In this document: positions 21,001 to 34,200 of the stretch, in pieces | How the letters are laid out: each line of letters opens with the position of its first letter | How positions within the stretch are numbered: the stretch's first letter is position 1 | DNA from: Chondrosia reniformis | Lineage: Eukaryota > Porifera > Demospongiae > Chondrillida > Chondrillidae | NCBI GenBank assembly: GCA_947172415.1 | Contig: OX359202.1 | Location: 2,392,001-2,456,000 of the forward strand | Reading direction: 5' to 3' | Length of the DNA: 64,000 bases | Position numbers and translations under genes: made by a program | Notes under the pieces: generated by a model | The model's database searches: none | Told to the model about the DNA's origin: nothing | What the model saw: the letters and a program-made list of their open reading frames with translations, nothing else

Positions 21001-22819
21001 AACGTACGCAGTGGAGGACACCCAATGATTCCCAAGACGCTAATCGTAGTCACTCGAATTCAAGTAGGTAGTAACATAATTCCTTTAACAATACATACGT
21101 ATGTTTTTTCAAGTATATGTATAATATCGCACCTCGTTAAACAAACAAACTTTGCACCTCATTAAACAAACACTGCGCCCACAATATCGCACTTGTTCTA
21201 TCGCGTTCGCAAGGATATGGCCTCAGGCATCATGACACTTCGGATCCACAGGAAGGCTCAGATCCTTCTCGGCGATTCCACGGACACTTCGTGAGGTGTC
21301 CGCTGACAGTTGGTGAGGTATCCACAGACGCTTCTCGGATGACTGCACTTCGCCACACAGGAATCTACGGATTACCTGTACGGCAGATACGCAGAAAAAC
21401 GTAAGTTACTTGTGACGTGTACAGTAGCTACATACAATAGCCTTCATCCTAAACATTCCAGTATGTTCCCAGTGCAACTCTAACAGCACATGTTCTCAAA
21501 ATTTCTTTGGTACCACAACTCTGGTTCCCCACAATAGACAGGTTCCCTTCCAAGGTTAGCTCTTGTTGTCTTGTCCAATAAGGCTGCAGGGATTGTTGTA
21601 GCTTCTCCTTTCCAGGCCAGCCATTTTTGGTGAATCTAAGTACTTGACAATTTGTGATGCTGTTACAGGAAGTGCATTCATTTGACCTACATGGAAACGT
21701 GTAGTCTGCACAGCTTCCATGCTCTTCTCTCCTCCAAGCTGACTGCTCATGGTAGACGAGATAATCCATCAGCATTTCCATAATTCTGTGTTCGGCGGAC
21801 CTTTTTGCCATTAATGTTGACATCTATGACTATCGGAGAGGTACCTTTCTTGTCCAGCCGAAATAAAGGGAGCAATTCTGTCTCCTCTGGCTCCTCAACA
21901 GGTACCTCCTATACCAAGCAGTTCTGTGCAGCCTGAGAACTAGAAGACCTTTTTGAGCGACAGACCTTTGCTAAATGACCTAACTTATGGCCGGAGAACT
22001 ACTCGAGAAACTGTCAGAAAGTGGATTTACTCAGTATTAATTACTGCGAGTACTCGAGAGTATTCTCTCGAACGACTGCTTGTAGTCCACGAACTATATG
22101 CTAATATTTACCTAGGTTATTTTAATCAGTACTGTAGGTCCTTGTCCTGAAAAGATTCAATAGTTCTTGGTATATATATTATTTATGCCTCTTTTAGAGT
22201 TTATCTAATTGATTCAGCAGTCATGTGTCTTGAGGGATGGCCTAATGTTTCGTAATAGTCTAGTGCTGCTTTAGCAGTATTTCTATACCCAAAAAGTAGC
22301 AATATAGTTTAGGTCTCTTCAGCAATGGTAGCTATTACTCCTGTTAACATGAATAACCACATCAGTTATACAGATACTAAAATATTGCCCTCTAGGTAAA
22401 GCACCATAGTATAGATTTATCTTAGAAGTACGGTACGCGTCAAAAGTAACGCTTACGTATACTCGCGATATTCGAGTGCGAGTGCCTCGAAGCCTAAAAA
22501 TATACATGATCAATATTTGTTTTGATGATTTTGAGATTTTGTCTTTTTATTACCAATAGCATACAAGATTATTTACGATTTTTTGAACATGTCACAATGG
22601 TTATGTATCTTTATTCCATTATTTCATCATAAGGATCTTTCAGTGAAAACAAGAGAACTTATTGCTAACTTGAAAGCTTTGGTTCAGGAGAAGGCAGAGT
22701 CTTCAGATGGTGCTACATCAAGGCTTACTTTGGATATGTTAAGATCCAGAAAAGTGACCCCTGCCATGGAAAATTTCCTGTATGGTTTGGCTTCAGCTGA
22801 GGGTCTTTCTGAACTCTAA
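15056..22819 (+). CDS. DENND10: DENN domain-containing protein 10 (FAM45 family)
   Basis: Exons: 15056-15089, 15160-15338, 15398-15430, 15573-15777, 15877-15988, 16530-16699, 16770-16799, 16863-16957 and 22634-22819. Phases join and give 347 aa, close to the vertebrate length of about 357. The family is a single DENN module linked to Rab27 and late-endosome/multivesicular-body function. Landmarks: 'LIEKDKNGDILWTWSFP' (N-terminal longin part), 'VQAKDFNPEKY' (across exons 3-4), 'YVALLLKKRIAVYSSQ', 'LPLFVWHRQNWDILYPHV', and the C-terminal end 'TPAMENFLYGLASAEGLSEL'. The start is the ATG in 'aagatggcggcc', about 300 bp after the SPRTN stop. The last intron is 5676 bp and packed with repeats, while the others are 54-541 bp. 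The final exon still has a good acceptor and matches the family's C-terminus, so the gene is probably functional. Confidence 0.93.
16984..17380. repeat. 33-bp minisatellite, about 12 copies, in DENND10 intron 8
   Basis: The unit contains 'ggccactgtgaggcactggg' followed by 'catttttgtatta'. Copies are almost identical; only the first two and the last differ. Because 33 is a multiple of three, several frames are open through the whole array and give artefact ORFs of 150-200 codons. The array starts 26 bp after the exon 8 donor. Confidence 0.95.
17390..19480. other. Intronic sequence of DENND10, degenerate repeat remains
   Basis: There is no gene. The 17640-18640 stretch has higher GC than its surroundings and short open frames on the minus strand (18233-18439, 18400-18618). 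It may be the decayed gag region of the Gypsy element found at 19.7-21.9 kb, but I recognise no diagnostic motif. Confidence 0.35.
19489..19676 (-). repeat. Possible Gypsy LTR (3' of the minus-strand element)
   Basis: Reading the minus strand, the polymerase stop is followed by a purine tract ('gaggagaggag') and then 'tgtagtgtatcttcacatta'. That is the expected polypurine tract plus TG start of a 3' LTR. The far boundary is a guess and no second LTR was found. Confidence 0.4.
19737..21900 (-). mobile_element. Ty3/Gypsy-type retrotransposon pol remnant (integrase end), broken
   Basis: The minus strand encodes an integrase core with 'RIHIDFAGPFQGKMF', 'LLVDVHSKWPEI' (first Asp), 'VVSDNGPQF' (second Asp) and 'FMKNIGIKHIRTAPYHP', then the C-terminal part 'LFLGRQFCTRFSLMVPDI' and a 'WLPGIVL' GPY/F-like module. 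The RNase H/zinc-knuckle end of pol lies beyond a 640-bp insertion (20785-21424), at 21425-21900, in several frames. Frameshifts near 20690 and 20320-20370, stops in the upstream half and the MITE insertion make it inactive. It sits antisense in DENND10 intron 8. Confidence 0.8.
20785..21424. mobile_element. TA-flanked MITE inserted in the Gypsy pol gene
   Basis: Terminal repeats: left 'cggtacacgtcacaagtaac' then 'ttacg', right (reverse-complemented) 'ctgtacacgtcacaagtaac' then 'ttacg'. TA flanks at 20783-20784 and 21425-21426. The Gypsy reading frame matches on both sides of the TA, so the insertion point is exact. A related single end lies at about 22433 ('ggtacgcgtcaaaagtaacg'). There is no transposase. 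Confidence 0.85.
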
Positions 22820-23060
22820 CTAATTTGACATACATATCTTTTGAAGTATATGAACGCATTTAATAACTATTTAGTTATAGATTAAGTATATAATTAACAT
22901 TCATTTAATAAAGGCCATTCCAAAGAGGCTAACTATTTTGAACACTTTAATTACACATACATCTCATCCCTTATAGCAATCAATTACTTTAAAATGTAAA
23001 CAAGCAAACAGTAGTTAATTTAATAAGTTAAGTGAGTTACATTGCATGGTGTGTTACAGT

Positions 23061-23192
23061 TTTCTTCTGTCAATGTCCTTAAACCACTCTTTAAAGATGT
23101 CCCTTGTCATCCAACCTTCTCGTTTGTCCTCTAAACAACAGGAGGAGTTGTAGGGTCTATGCTTGTAATAACAACGACCTTTATAATCAAAA
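23061..23192 (-). pseudogene. Pogo/Tigger/Jerky-type transposase scrap
   Basis: The minus frame contains 'GWMTRDIFKEWFKDIDRRKL' and a stop. GWM(T/N)...F..W(F/L) is a conserved block of the DDE domain in pogo-superfamily transposases and their CENP-B/Jerky relatives. Only about 44 codons remain. Confidence 0.5.
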
Positions 23193-23223
23193 TAAGCATT
23201 AATTATTAATTATTATTATTAAA

Positions 23224-23366
23224 AGATGAAGCCATTGATTATTGAACTAAGAGAGTTAATTGCCAATAGCTGATGGTTATTTGGATAATTATTTGTTTAT
23301 TATCAGCCTTTGCATAGGCCAAGTGCAATTAACTCCTTTAGTTGAAAATCAATGGCTTCATCTTTA
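23224..23366. repeat. 143-bp palindromic repeat
   Basis: Arms 'agatgaagccattgatt' and 'aatcaatggcttcatct' close the repeat, with inner arms 'agagttaattgc' and 'gcaattaactcct'. The stretch 'agcctttgcataggcc' plus 'aagtgcaattaactcct' also occurs in related form near 32210-32245 and (reversed) 34395-34430. Confidence 0.7.
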
Positions 23367-24483
23367 AACCATTCATGATCAGGCTGCAGCATAGGAAGAC
23401 AGTGAGCCTCTCCTTGGACTTCCTCCCTCCTTTGCAATCGTCTCCTTTGGAGCTAAGCTTTTATCTGGTAATACACAATAGAAGATGCCAGTTTTATTCA
23501 ATCTAAGATATCCTTTGCATCATAGCCTTCACACATTTACTTAAGATGTCATGTACAATTTTGAACTGTCCTTTTCTTAACTTCATCATGCAAGATGTCA
23601 AGTGATTTTGTATTTCTTTTAAAGAGATTGAAGCCATTCATTAGAGGCCTTGAAATCTGGTAAATCGAGCAGGAGCTTACAAGCAAATTTAACGGTATTT
23701 TCCTTAAGAATTAGACCTGATATGGGAATCACCTGCACCAAAACCACTGTCAAAGATATGTTTTATTGTTATTTGCAGTTTTCAATTGCTTCTGTTTTGT
23801 TTCTCCATTTTTATTTCTTTAAAGTCTGTTAGATACTCCGCCTTTGTTTGACCATGAACTTGAGTCTTGCAAATATCTAAGCCTTATATATAGCCAATTT
23901 GCATTTACTCAAGTTGCACTCAACAAGTTTTATGACTTTAATGTATCCAATCAAGGTTACTGAATTCTTCTCATAGCCATTTCCAGTGACATACAAATAA
24001 TAGATATGAACATGTTCTATGTACGTAGGTCAGTATGGTTACTTAGCATTTTAATGGGTGTACATAAATACACATACTTACAATGAAGAACACAAAAGAA
24101 GCCCTTGACTTTATGTGCTTAGTATCATGGTAAAGGCTTGTTGTAGCCTTTAAATTACACACTGAATTGTTTATTCTAATTGAACTTACTAATGGCTTTC
24201 CAGTTGAAGTTCAATTGATTACATTAAGATCTGTGTATCATAAGATAGAAGGTTTGCCTTGCAAGAGTCAGCTGAAGCATTATACATTCAATTTACAGTG
24301 GACCACAGAAGAAATGATAGCCAAGTTGAGGTACTGTCCTAATTGCTAATGCTTTTGAGCAAGTAAATTTCATGGGTTATATATAAGTTTGGGTATTATC
24401 AGTAGCCTATTGCATATAAGATTTAAGTTGGTTTGCAAGCGCTATTCCGCGGGTAATCTAACGAATCAGTAAGCGTACAGTCG

Positions 24484-27400
24484 ATGGCTAGCTACATTGG
24501 AAACGTGACTACATTTACAATGTATTGGCACTCGACTTGTCATTTCCTTGCAATAATAATTCTCCAGCTGATTGTAATGAGAGCATTTGGTAGCTTGGTA
24601 GCTGTCAGCAACATTCAAAAGTGTATAAATGTAGGGGAGCCAGACGTACGCAACAAAAATGGAATGGCGTGTGGGAAGAAAATGATTATTGCCTTAACAG
24701 TTACAGGAAACGAGGTCTATATATAGTGGTTTTCTTGGTTTGTATAGCTTTCATGTCGCTCCGTATATGTCACAGAGTAAGGCTCAATATTTGGAAGCGA
24801 ATGTGTCGCTAGTCACTAACGAAACAGTGCAGCAAAGGTTGAGAATTAAGAAACCCATTCGAATTCGTATAAAGAAGACATCAGTGAAAATTGTGTACCC
24901 GTTGCATTTTATAGGAGTAAGCCACGCATACACGATCGCGAGGTACACTTCGCGAGATATATGTGTATCACACCCCTATTGTCGATCAATCTAGATGACA
25001 AGCCATCATTCCTACGAAAGTACAATAGGCAAGTCATTTGCAAGTTGCAGAGATGACTGGTACGCAGAGTCGTGGGATGCAGCATGTGGCTTTGAACATG
25101 ATAGTAGGGGACAAAGGATCTTTGACAGTCAAGTGAGTTTATCCAAACATTGCACTCTGCCATCCACGTAAAAAGTATATAAAGTTCAAATACACTTTTT
25201 TCACTGTATAGGGATTTTGTTGTGGGTGTGGCATAAGGGGATCCTCTGTTGGTTGCCATGGAAGTCCGGAGGTGGCCCACTGCTTACGGAAACACTGGTT
25301 AAAGTATGTATGTGTTTACATACTAATTCTTTCACCAGTTATGAAATTACAAATAATGTACTTGTTATGTATACAATAATCTGTATATATTTTGAAAATA
25401 TATCTAAAGGCTATAAATATGTAACTCGTACATGTTAGGTTCTGCGTTAGATATTTTCTCACTCTCTCAGAAGGATAATACATTCAGTGCATCTGTTATT
25501 GCTCTCCTCCTGTTTGCATTTTTCAACATTTTGCCACTGTGTAGCCTGCAGTGGTGCAGATCTTGTGCTATAGCATCAGAAGAGGTGCCAATCATCAAAT
25601 AGTTGGTGCTAGCATGTTTCCATATGATAATAACACAGGGGTATCTAAATTATATAACCAACCAAAATAATTTCATAGGTTCTTGGGACACCTTTTGGCA
25701 TCGACATTCTTCACCAGATAATTTGTAATTCAATATCTCATGCTATATATATTGATTACATATTGAGTCTAAGAATATAATAGGTTTATACATAAGCAAA
25801 AGGAAAATATAGTTTGAATGTAGAATTTACTTCAAATAATAGTTATTCACACAATGAGGGATATGCATATTGGATCTTCATACTTTCTATATATACGTAT
25901 GTAGACATAGGGTATATGATATGCACCCGTCAGAAAAGCAGTACTCAGTCGTTATATCAATAGAAGAGTTTGACTATGCTAGGTCTGATGGAACTGAGAT
26001 CTGGAGAAAAAGATCAGTGTTAAATGTTGGCCCTCACCAAAGAATAGCAATTTCAAAGGATCGAACTGTGAGCTTCTATTCCAGATACTTTATGTACTCA
26101 TATTTATACGTATATACAGTATATATATATATATATATATATATACTGTATATCATAAATTGAGCCTTTAATTTACCTCATAAACTCATAACTCCTGAGG
26201 AGTGAGATGAACATAGATGGGAGGAACCAATGAGAAGCAGAATCTTCCCTCTGGTCACTCTAAAGGATTGCCTTTGTATACCTGTGTTTCATATTTGTTG
26301 GTAATCATCAAATATGAATATATACCTACGTATACAGGTATTTTCATTAGCAAACTTGTCAATAAGTACTCAATCAATCAATCAATCAATCAATCTGCAC
26401 CATAGCTTATCTCCTATGCAGGAGGTCGCCGCTATATATATACAATAATTAATACAGTGGACTCTCGCTTATCCGGACCCAACGGGACCGGACTACGTAC
26501 GTCCGGATAACTGAAACGACCGGATATGTGAAGCAAAAGAAACACCGCCTCGATCGAGACTTTCAAGCGAGGAATGAGTAGTATTTCGGTTTATTTCGTC
26601 GAGTGGTTAATTCAAAAAAGTTAGTCTGATCTTTAAAGTACCACAACAACGCTTCCTTTTCATGGAGACATCGCTACAGCTAGCCATTGTCGTAAACTCG
26701 TACACACTATTAAACGATGGACGTTAATTAGGAACGGAATCTAAGGCCGGATAATCTGAGCAGCCAGTTAATTGAGGTTCGGATAATCGAGGTTCTACTG
26801 TACTACAATTGAGTTTATACTATAGCTAGAAATTGTCTATCCATTTCTTTCTCGGTCTTCCTCTTGGCCTTTTCCCTACAATTTCCTCAGTGTACACCTT
26901 CTTCACTAATCTGTCATCTTCCAACTTCTTCCATGTTCTTTGTTTCCTTTTCACTTTCTTCATCACCTCCTCTTGCCTCACTGCCTCCCTCACATCTGCA
27001 TTCGTTACTCTGTCAATCCTTGACACTCCTTCTACTCTTCTCAGATAAGCCATTTCAGTTGTCTCTAGTCTGCTCTCGTACCTCTTCATCATTGTCCATG
27101 TTTCACTGCCATACAGCATGGTTGGTATCATCATTGCATTGTACACCCTCATCTTTGTGGCTTTCTTCAACTCCCTTCTTTCAAGCACCTCCTTCCTCAT
27201 AGCTCCTATCACTCTGGCCGCTGCACCCACTCTGTGTTCAATTTCCTCTTCACATGTACCATCTGCACTCAGGATAGCTCCTAAGTATTTCATGTTTTGC
27301 ACTTGTTCTATCTCTTCCCCATCCACACACACTTTGCATTCTTCTACTTGCTTACCAACCCTCATCACTTTAGTTTTGCCCCAATGTATCTTCATTCCCC

Positions 27401-30400
27401 AATTACTCATTGCCTTCTTAAACTCCCTCTCCATGTCCTCCTTCCTCTCTGTTAGTAGCATCACGTCATCCGCAAACAGCACTATACATACTTCAGTAGT
27501 TGACATCCTCACACCTCCTACAAAGCTCTCTATTCCCTCTCTTACTATCTTGTCCATAAACACATTAAATAGCCATGGTGACATGACACAGCCCTGCCTC
27601 ACACCTTGCATGTGTTATTGGAAACCAGTCCGACAACTCATCCTTCACTCTGACACAAGCCTTACTCTTCTTGTACAATTATCTAATGGCCCTCAGCAGT
27701 CTTCCCTTCACACCATATTCCTCTAACACATTCCACAGCTTATCTCTACCCACCCTATCGTAGGCCTTTTCCAAATCCACACATACCACCACCATCTTCT
27801 TGTTCTTCTCTAACATCTTCTCACTCATTTGTCTTATGGTAAAGAGCTGGTCCGTGCAACTTCTGCCCTTTCTAAAAAAAACTGAGCTTCAAGTACCTTG
27901 CTTTCTGTCACATCTCTTGTCCTTTCATCCAGTATCCTCGCATAGACCTTACTTGGGATGCTGAGGAGGCTTATGCCCCGGTAGTTCTCACATTTCAACT
28001 TTCTTCCTTTCTTATGCACTGGCACAATTACTGCTCGTTGCCAGTCTTCTGGAACTTGCCCATTTTCCCATGCCAGACACATTATCCTATGAAGCCACTT
28101 CACCACTACCATCCTTCCAGACTTCAACATCTCAGCACTAATCCCACATATACCTGGCGACTTCCCATTTTTCAGCTTCGATATGGCTACTTCTACTTCC
28201 TCAGCTATAATAGGTACCCTCTCCACCTCCTCTTCAAGTTGCTCCTCCCTGTCTAGTTGGTTATCACTCTGACCTTGAGTACCCTCTTGCAATAGATCAC
28301 TAAAATATGCCTTCCATCTTTTACAAATTCCTTCATCATCTACTATCACCTGGCCACTTTCATCACGTTTTCCCCGCTGCATCTGCTCTACTTTCACTAT
28401 GTGTGCGGACCCTACTCCAGAACCTTTTCTGATTCTTTTGGAAGTCATCTTGTAATGATCTGCCAGGCTTAACCCATTCCTCATTTCTTGCATGTCTCAC
28501 CACTCTTTTTTTGCTTCCTTTTTTGCCAGATGGTACTTCTCCTTTGCCTCTGGTGTCTGTTGCTGCAACCATTTCAAATAAGCCACCTTCTTATTATTTA
28601 TTGCCTGCTTCACATTTTCATTCCACCATCTAGTTCTTTTCTTAGCATTTCTGCACTGTTGCATCCCGCCCACCTCAGCTGCTGTTTCCATTATATTTTT
28701 CTTAAAGTCTCCCCAGACTTCCTCTACATTGCTGCTTTCCCAGTGTCTTGCTTTATCTAGACTCGTTTCTAGCCTCAAACTGAATCTCCATCTCACTCCT
28801 TCCTCTTTTATTTTCCATCTCTTTAGGTACTGCCTTCTGTTTTCTCCTCGTTTTACCTCTCGCCTTTTGTGGTGCCTTTTAGTCAACTTCACCTTCATGA
28901 CTACAAGGTGATGGTCGCTTCCAATTTCTGCTCCTCGGATGACTCTCACATCATTTACAGTTCGCTTCATATCTCCTCTAACCAAGAAGTAATCTATTAT
29001 GGACTGCAAACCTCTTCCTGGGCATCTCCATGTGAACTTGTGTATATTCTTATGCTCAAAAAGGGTGTTCATTATCCTTAGATCATTCTCTACACAGAAA
29101 CTCAGAAGCCTTCTCCCGCTGTCATTCTCTACTTCTTCCCTGTGTTTCCCCATAACGTCACTCCATCTCCCCACATTGTTTCCAACTCTCGCATTAAAGT
29201 CGCAGATCACCACCACCCTATCTCCTCTTTGTGATCTGGCTATCATATTCTGCAGCCATGGATAGAACTCTCCATTTGTGTCATTATCTTTGTCATCAAT
29301 TGGTGTATACACTTGCACTATCGTTATTCCTTCTCCCTCGATCTTCAGCCTTACCATTATGCACCTTTCATTTACACATCCCCAACTTCTGATGCAATCT
29401 ACCCATCGCTCCACCACCACTATGCCTACACCACCTCTGGCTCTGCCTTCCTTCACCCCCACGTACACATAGCTAGCACCGTCAATTACCTTCATGCCAT
29501 TCCCCCTTCCTTTCGTCTCGCTAAGGCCAAGTATATCTAGATTGTATCTTTTCATCTCCCGAATCAATTCTTCTTCCTTGTTCCTAGCAGATCTAACGTT
29601 CCAGGTACCTAATCTATACACTTTATCTTTATCTTCATTCTTCGTCAGCGACAGCATCTTGGTTTTTTCGGTGGGTAGTCAAATCAAAGACAGGAATCCC
29701 GACGCGAAGGCTCAAAACGCCAACTTTTTCATTCAATAAGTACTCCTAGTAAGAAAATGTTAATGACCACTGTGATAAAAGAAATGATGGGACTGATTAA
29801 GATCCAAGCTCTGGTTTAACAGCATCACTTATATACTATTTTTACCTGTCAACTCTTGATTGCTGAAACACGTGAGTCTCCCATTCTGAATCAATTGTGT
29901 GCCAATGGAACCAACAACAGTATTTGTGTGACCAGGAATAAAACACACTTTATTTCCCCGATCCCTTGTTATAAAATACAGTAACTGCTATCAATATATA
30001 GTACCACAAATAAACTAATGGCCACTATACGTATATTATATCATCTGTTAGTATGACAGCTACCTAACTCAACACTTACTTATTTGTGAAGAAAGTGCTG
30101 ATCTGTTGTCAATAATGGGATGAGCCAAGGACTGACAAAAGGTTTAATTAATATTATAGAAAAGTCTTTAAAATGCATGAGTGAAGACAAATAGAATAAT
30201 CCTTGTATTGGAGAACTAGATCTAAATAGTCACCACAATGTAAGCCATGTATGTAGAGGCTTTATAATTTCACTACATATTCACTCTGTTATCTATGCTT
30301 CAGCTAAAAGTTTCCTCAATTCAGTTTTTTAAATGTTCGTGTTATATGTTTCTAATCAAGACTTCATATTTTTATTTTTAACAGGTGAAAGTGGAACATA

Positions 30401-31169
30401 TTGGAGATCTAAGTACTGCAAGGATGCCATTTAATTTTCAGTCCAAATATCTCCTTATCCCAGCCTTAGATCTTGTCCCTAAAGCCAATCAACAGACAAA
30501 ACTCTACAAGAATATGACAGTAGGTATTAATGATATGATCAGCATGTTATACACATATTTAGTGAGTACAATTTTTAAACATTTACAGTTTGTATATATA
30601 GTCTTAGAATGAAATGGTGGGTGTGACAGGCTTTTACGACTAAATATTTATCACCGGATATGGTGAGTATGACTGACTACTAGTCATGGCCTATAGGCCT
30701 AAACTACTAAATCCATGCAGTGAGTGATGGTTATTGCCCACCATGTACAGTGTGGATACATGAATCTTTTGATGCTGTAAAACATGCATTACTGCAAGTA
30801 TGCTATGAAAGAAGAATTTTTTGGATGGTTTAACATCCTAATTATTCGAGGTGGCTGCTCCAGGGTGACCAGCTGATTTTCAACTCTAATTAATTTTTTC
30901 CTATGATCCGTTGGAATTTGCATTTAATATTATCATTCTTAGATGTTAAAAGTGATAATATATTTGCCTATATGTTTATATGTCAGAGATGTTGTCTATT
31001 TACTTGGCAATTATATATACATTTCAAATCCTTGCATGTGGTTAATCATTTGAACGACCTAACAGCAGTATGGTATATAATTCACCTAGTTATCGGGGCG
31101 CCACAGGCGCCCCTATATTGTTTACAGAAATTATGTTAACGTATGGCTTCCTGTTCGTAACCTTGTATA

Positions 31170-31200
<31 letters not shown>

Positions 31201-34200
31201 GTTATTGTTATTGTTGTTATTGTTATTGTTATTGTTATTGTTATTGTTATTGTTATTATAATTATAATTATTATTGTTATTATAATTATAATTATTATTA
31301 TAATTAGAGTGCCCATGCTTACAATGAATGTATAAAAGCAAACCAAAAGTGGTTAAGGGGCACAGGGCTATACCTGGACACGTATAAACCATTGCCACTT
31401 AAGGCTACCAGGCCGTCCACCCAGGTACATAGCCCGGCTGCCTGGGCGCATTAAGCCATCGCCACTTAAGGCTACCAGGCCGCACTTCCCAGACAGCCAC
31501 ATACAAGCACCAAGCAATATATATATATATCTGTCACCAAAATGGCGGATGTTCGGCTGGCTTTCGTTTTCTAGCTTAAAACTAGCTTTCTCTTCCTTAG
31601 CATCGAACATTAAACGAACGAAAAGAATTTAGAAACCATATTTATGAATGCTATGTAACGTAAAGCTTGCGTGAAAGCGTTTTCTACGAGAGTTGGCCTT
31701 GAAAAATTGACGGCATAGAACAAGAGTCGACCGGAATCGGTTAACCGGATATCTAATTTGTACCAGCCAAGTAGTTCGAGTTTACTTAGGGGCACATGGC
31801 GCCCCACGAGTTTTTTAAACTCAGTCTCTGATTATGCAGGATGCCTTTAGAAGCTGAATAGATAGTACTTGGTGAAGTATTTGATACTTGTCTTGTAATT
31901 TGACTCTGAATTTTACCCTAATCACTCGCAAGTCTATTGAGGAGCACAATGAGCAAAGGGTAAAACCAAAGTTTGTTTGATGGGAACAAGAGTCTTCCCT
32001 TAGCCACTCAGAGATGATGAAGCCATAGACAGCTGTGAAACTTGTGGTTTCCTTATCAGCAGATAAGGGATACAGCCAAAGTGTGGCTAATCACTAAATA
32101 TAAAAATGGGAACCATAAGATCTTACATTTATTTAACTAGACTGTGGTCACTTGGATGGTTTAGTATAATACATTCTAGTGACTATTTACTGATTATATA
32201 TCATCATAGTCTTTGCGGGCACAGAGTGCAATTAACACCTTTTTATTACCTTGCAATTAATGTATATGTATATATACGTATGTTTATAGGATCCTGGAAA
32301 TTGGATATTGGTAGATAAACATTTAGTTGATCTAACTGGGCTATTCTGTGACAAGATTGGTGTAAGTCATAGGGCATTCAGAAATCAAGGAAGAAGATGC
32401 ACTCAAGCTAGAGATAGGTGTGATTACGATAATTTAGTTGTATTGTAAGGACCATATAGAAATTGAAGAATTACGTAAGCTGTATTTCTATGATTATACT
32501 GTCGACTCCTGATATAACGAACACCAAAATCCCAGCATATTTGTTCTTTTTAACCAAATGTGCTTTATTTGTATATAACTATACAAATAAACTACTCATC
32601 AGTGAAGTATATGTGAATACAGTAAACAGCTGTAGAATGCTTACAAAATTAAACTTACGTAAAATAGTATATTGATGGTACTCAGGGTGGACTTTTCAAC
32701 TGAAAATTCATCGCAAATACCCTTCTCCTTCCTCCCTTTATCCACTTTGTCCAGTAACTTCGGTTTAAGATTGATAAATAAAGCCGTTTTTTGGCTTCAC
32801 ACATACATAATTATGAGTTTATTAACATGCTCGTTATTATAGAATTCCTTCTGTTTGTTATAAACAGAAGGAAATGAATGGACCGGAAATTGTTTTTGAC
32901 AATCGTTCGTTATAACCAAAAATTCGTTATGAGTGAGTTCATTATAAGTGGAGTCGACTGTATATCCTTACAACAGCTTCTTTATGAATGTTGTAATAGT
33001 ATTTGTACTTACTACAGTGGACTCTCCATCCAAGGGACGGGCTGGGACACCAGTATTTGTCCATTGAATGGAGGTGTCCTTAACTCGGAAGTTTCACCAC
33101 AATGTCACAACAACCATGAATTTCACATTAGTTGCCATCAACAACATCATAATAAAGGCTACAATGTTATAATTAATTACAAATGTGTTATTACAGATAT
33201 AATTACTGCATCACATCTAACAAGCCTAAAATACGATCGAATATCAATAAGCTTTCCAGGTAAGGGCAAGGCTAGGTTTATGTGAATCATGCAAAGGAAC
33301 TTTTAGCAATTCAGACTAAGATGGTACATCTTTCAACTCTTTGTGTGTCCATATGAAAATGCAGAAATCTTTTGGTTGAACGTTTGGATCCCGAGGGTCG
33401 AAAGATGTACCATCTTAAAGATAACTTCAACGCAGTTAGAAGAAACAATGCTATATTGATTGCTGTCGTGCATGTGTCCGCTTATAGAGAGAATATCAGT
33501 ACGTACGTTCATATTTGGGGAGTGTCCGCTATTGGGAGATTGATAATGTATATATTATTAGCATAGGACGGCTATTCTGTGACTGACTGATGGGCGTTGT
33601 CAAGCGACGGGTCGTTCCTTAGGGAGTCCGTTAATGGAGAATCCACTGTATCTCCAAAGTATTTTCCTAAGTTAGCTCCTAATGACTGAAAATTGCAACC
33701 CAAAACACCATTTTCAATCAAGCCTATTGGAAAAAAAACTTTCAATTTACACTTTACAATGAAGTTTGCAGGAATATACTCGTACAATGTAATTATATAC
33801 ATACTGGTGCTGGTTCTCATGCTAAAATAATTGCTTTAAGAATCAGTCTCCATTGCATACTCAAATTACAGCGTATACGTATATCAATAAAATGTACATG
33901 TAAAAAATGTAGTATGCATTCTATATAATATGAGTAATCACTTCAATACAATATCTGTACTGCATACAAATAATTAAAGATGTTTGAAAGCAAACTCTTC
34001 ATTTATTCTATCCAAACGTGTACACCTTGTGAAAACAACAAGTGGTTTCTCAAATTTGCAGTCCACAGTAACTTATACAAAATTGGTACATATTGGACAT
34101 AATACTCCAAACCAGCCAAGTGAGCACAGTCTAATTATCTTAGCTGGGGGACCAAAATTCTATTAAAATGGCAACCAGTGATTGCCTCTCAGTCATCAAA

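Larger units (their letters stand above)
22820..24483. other. Spacer between DENND10 and HAP2
   Basis: It holds a pogo/Jerky-type transposase scrap (23061-23192) and a palindrome (23224-23366). The rest shows nothing recognisable; an ORF at 24167-24349 has no family signature. The HAP2 promoter should lie near 24430-24480, but I see no clear core element. Confidence 0.4.

Noticed and set aside
26864-29739. Many plus-strand Ser/Leu/Pro-rich ORFs
   Set aside because: Antisense shadows of the RTE LINE polyprotein.
31070-31398. Poly-Leu and poly-Asn ORFs
   Set aside because: Translations of the (TTA)n/(TTATTG)n microsatellite.
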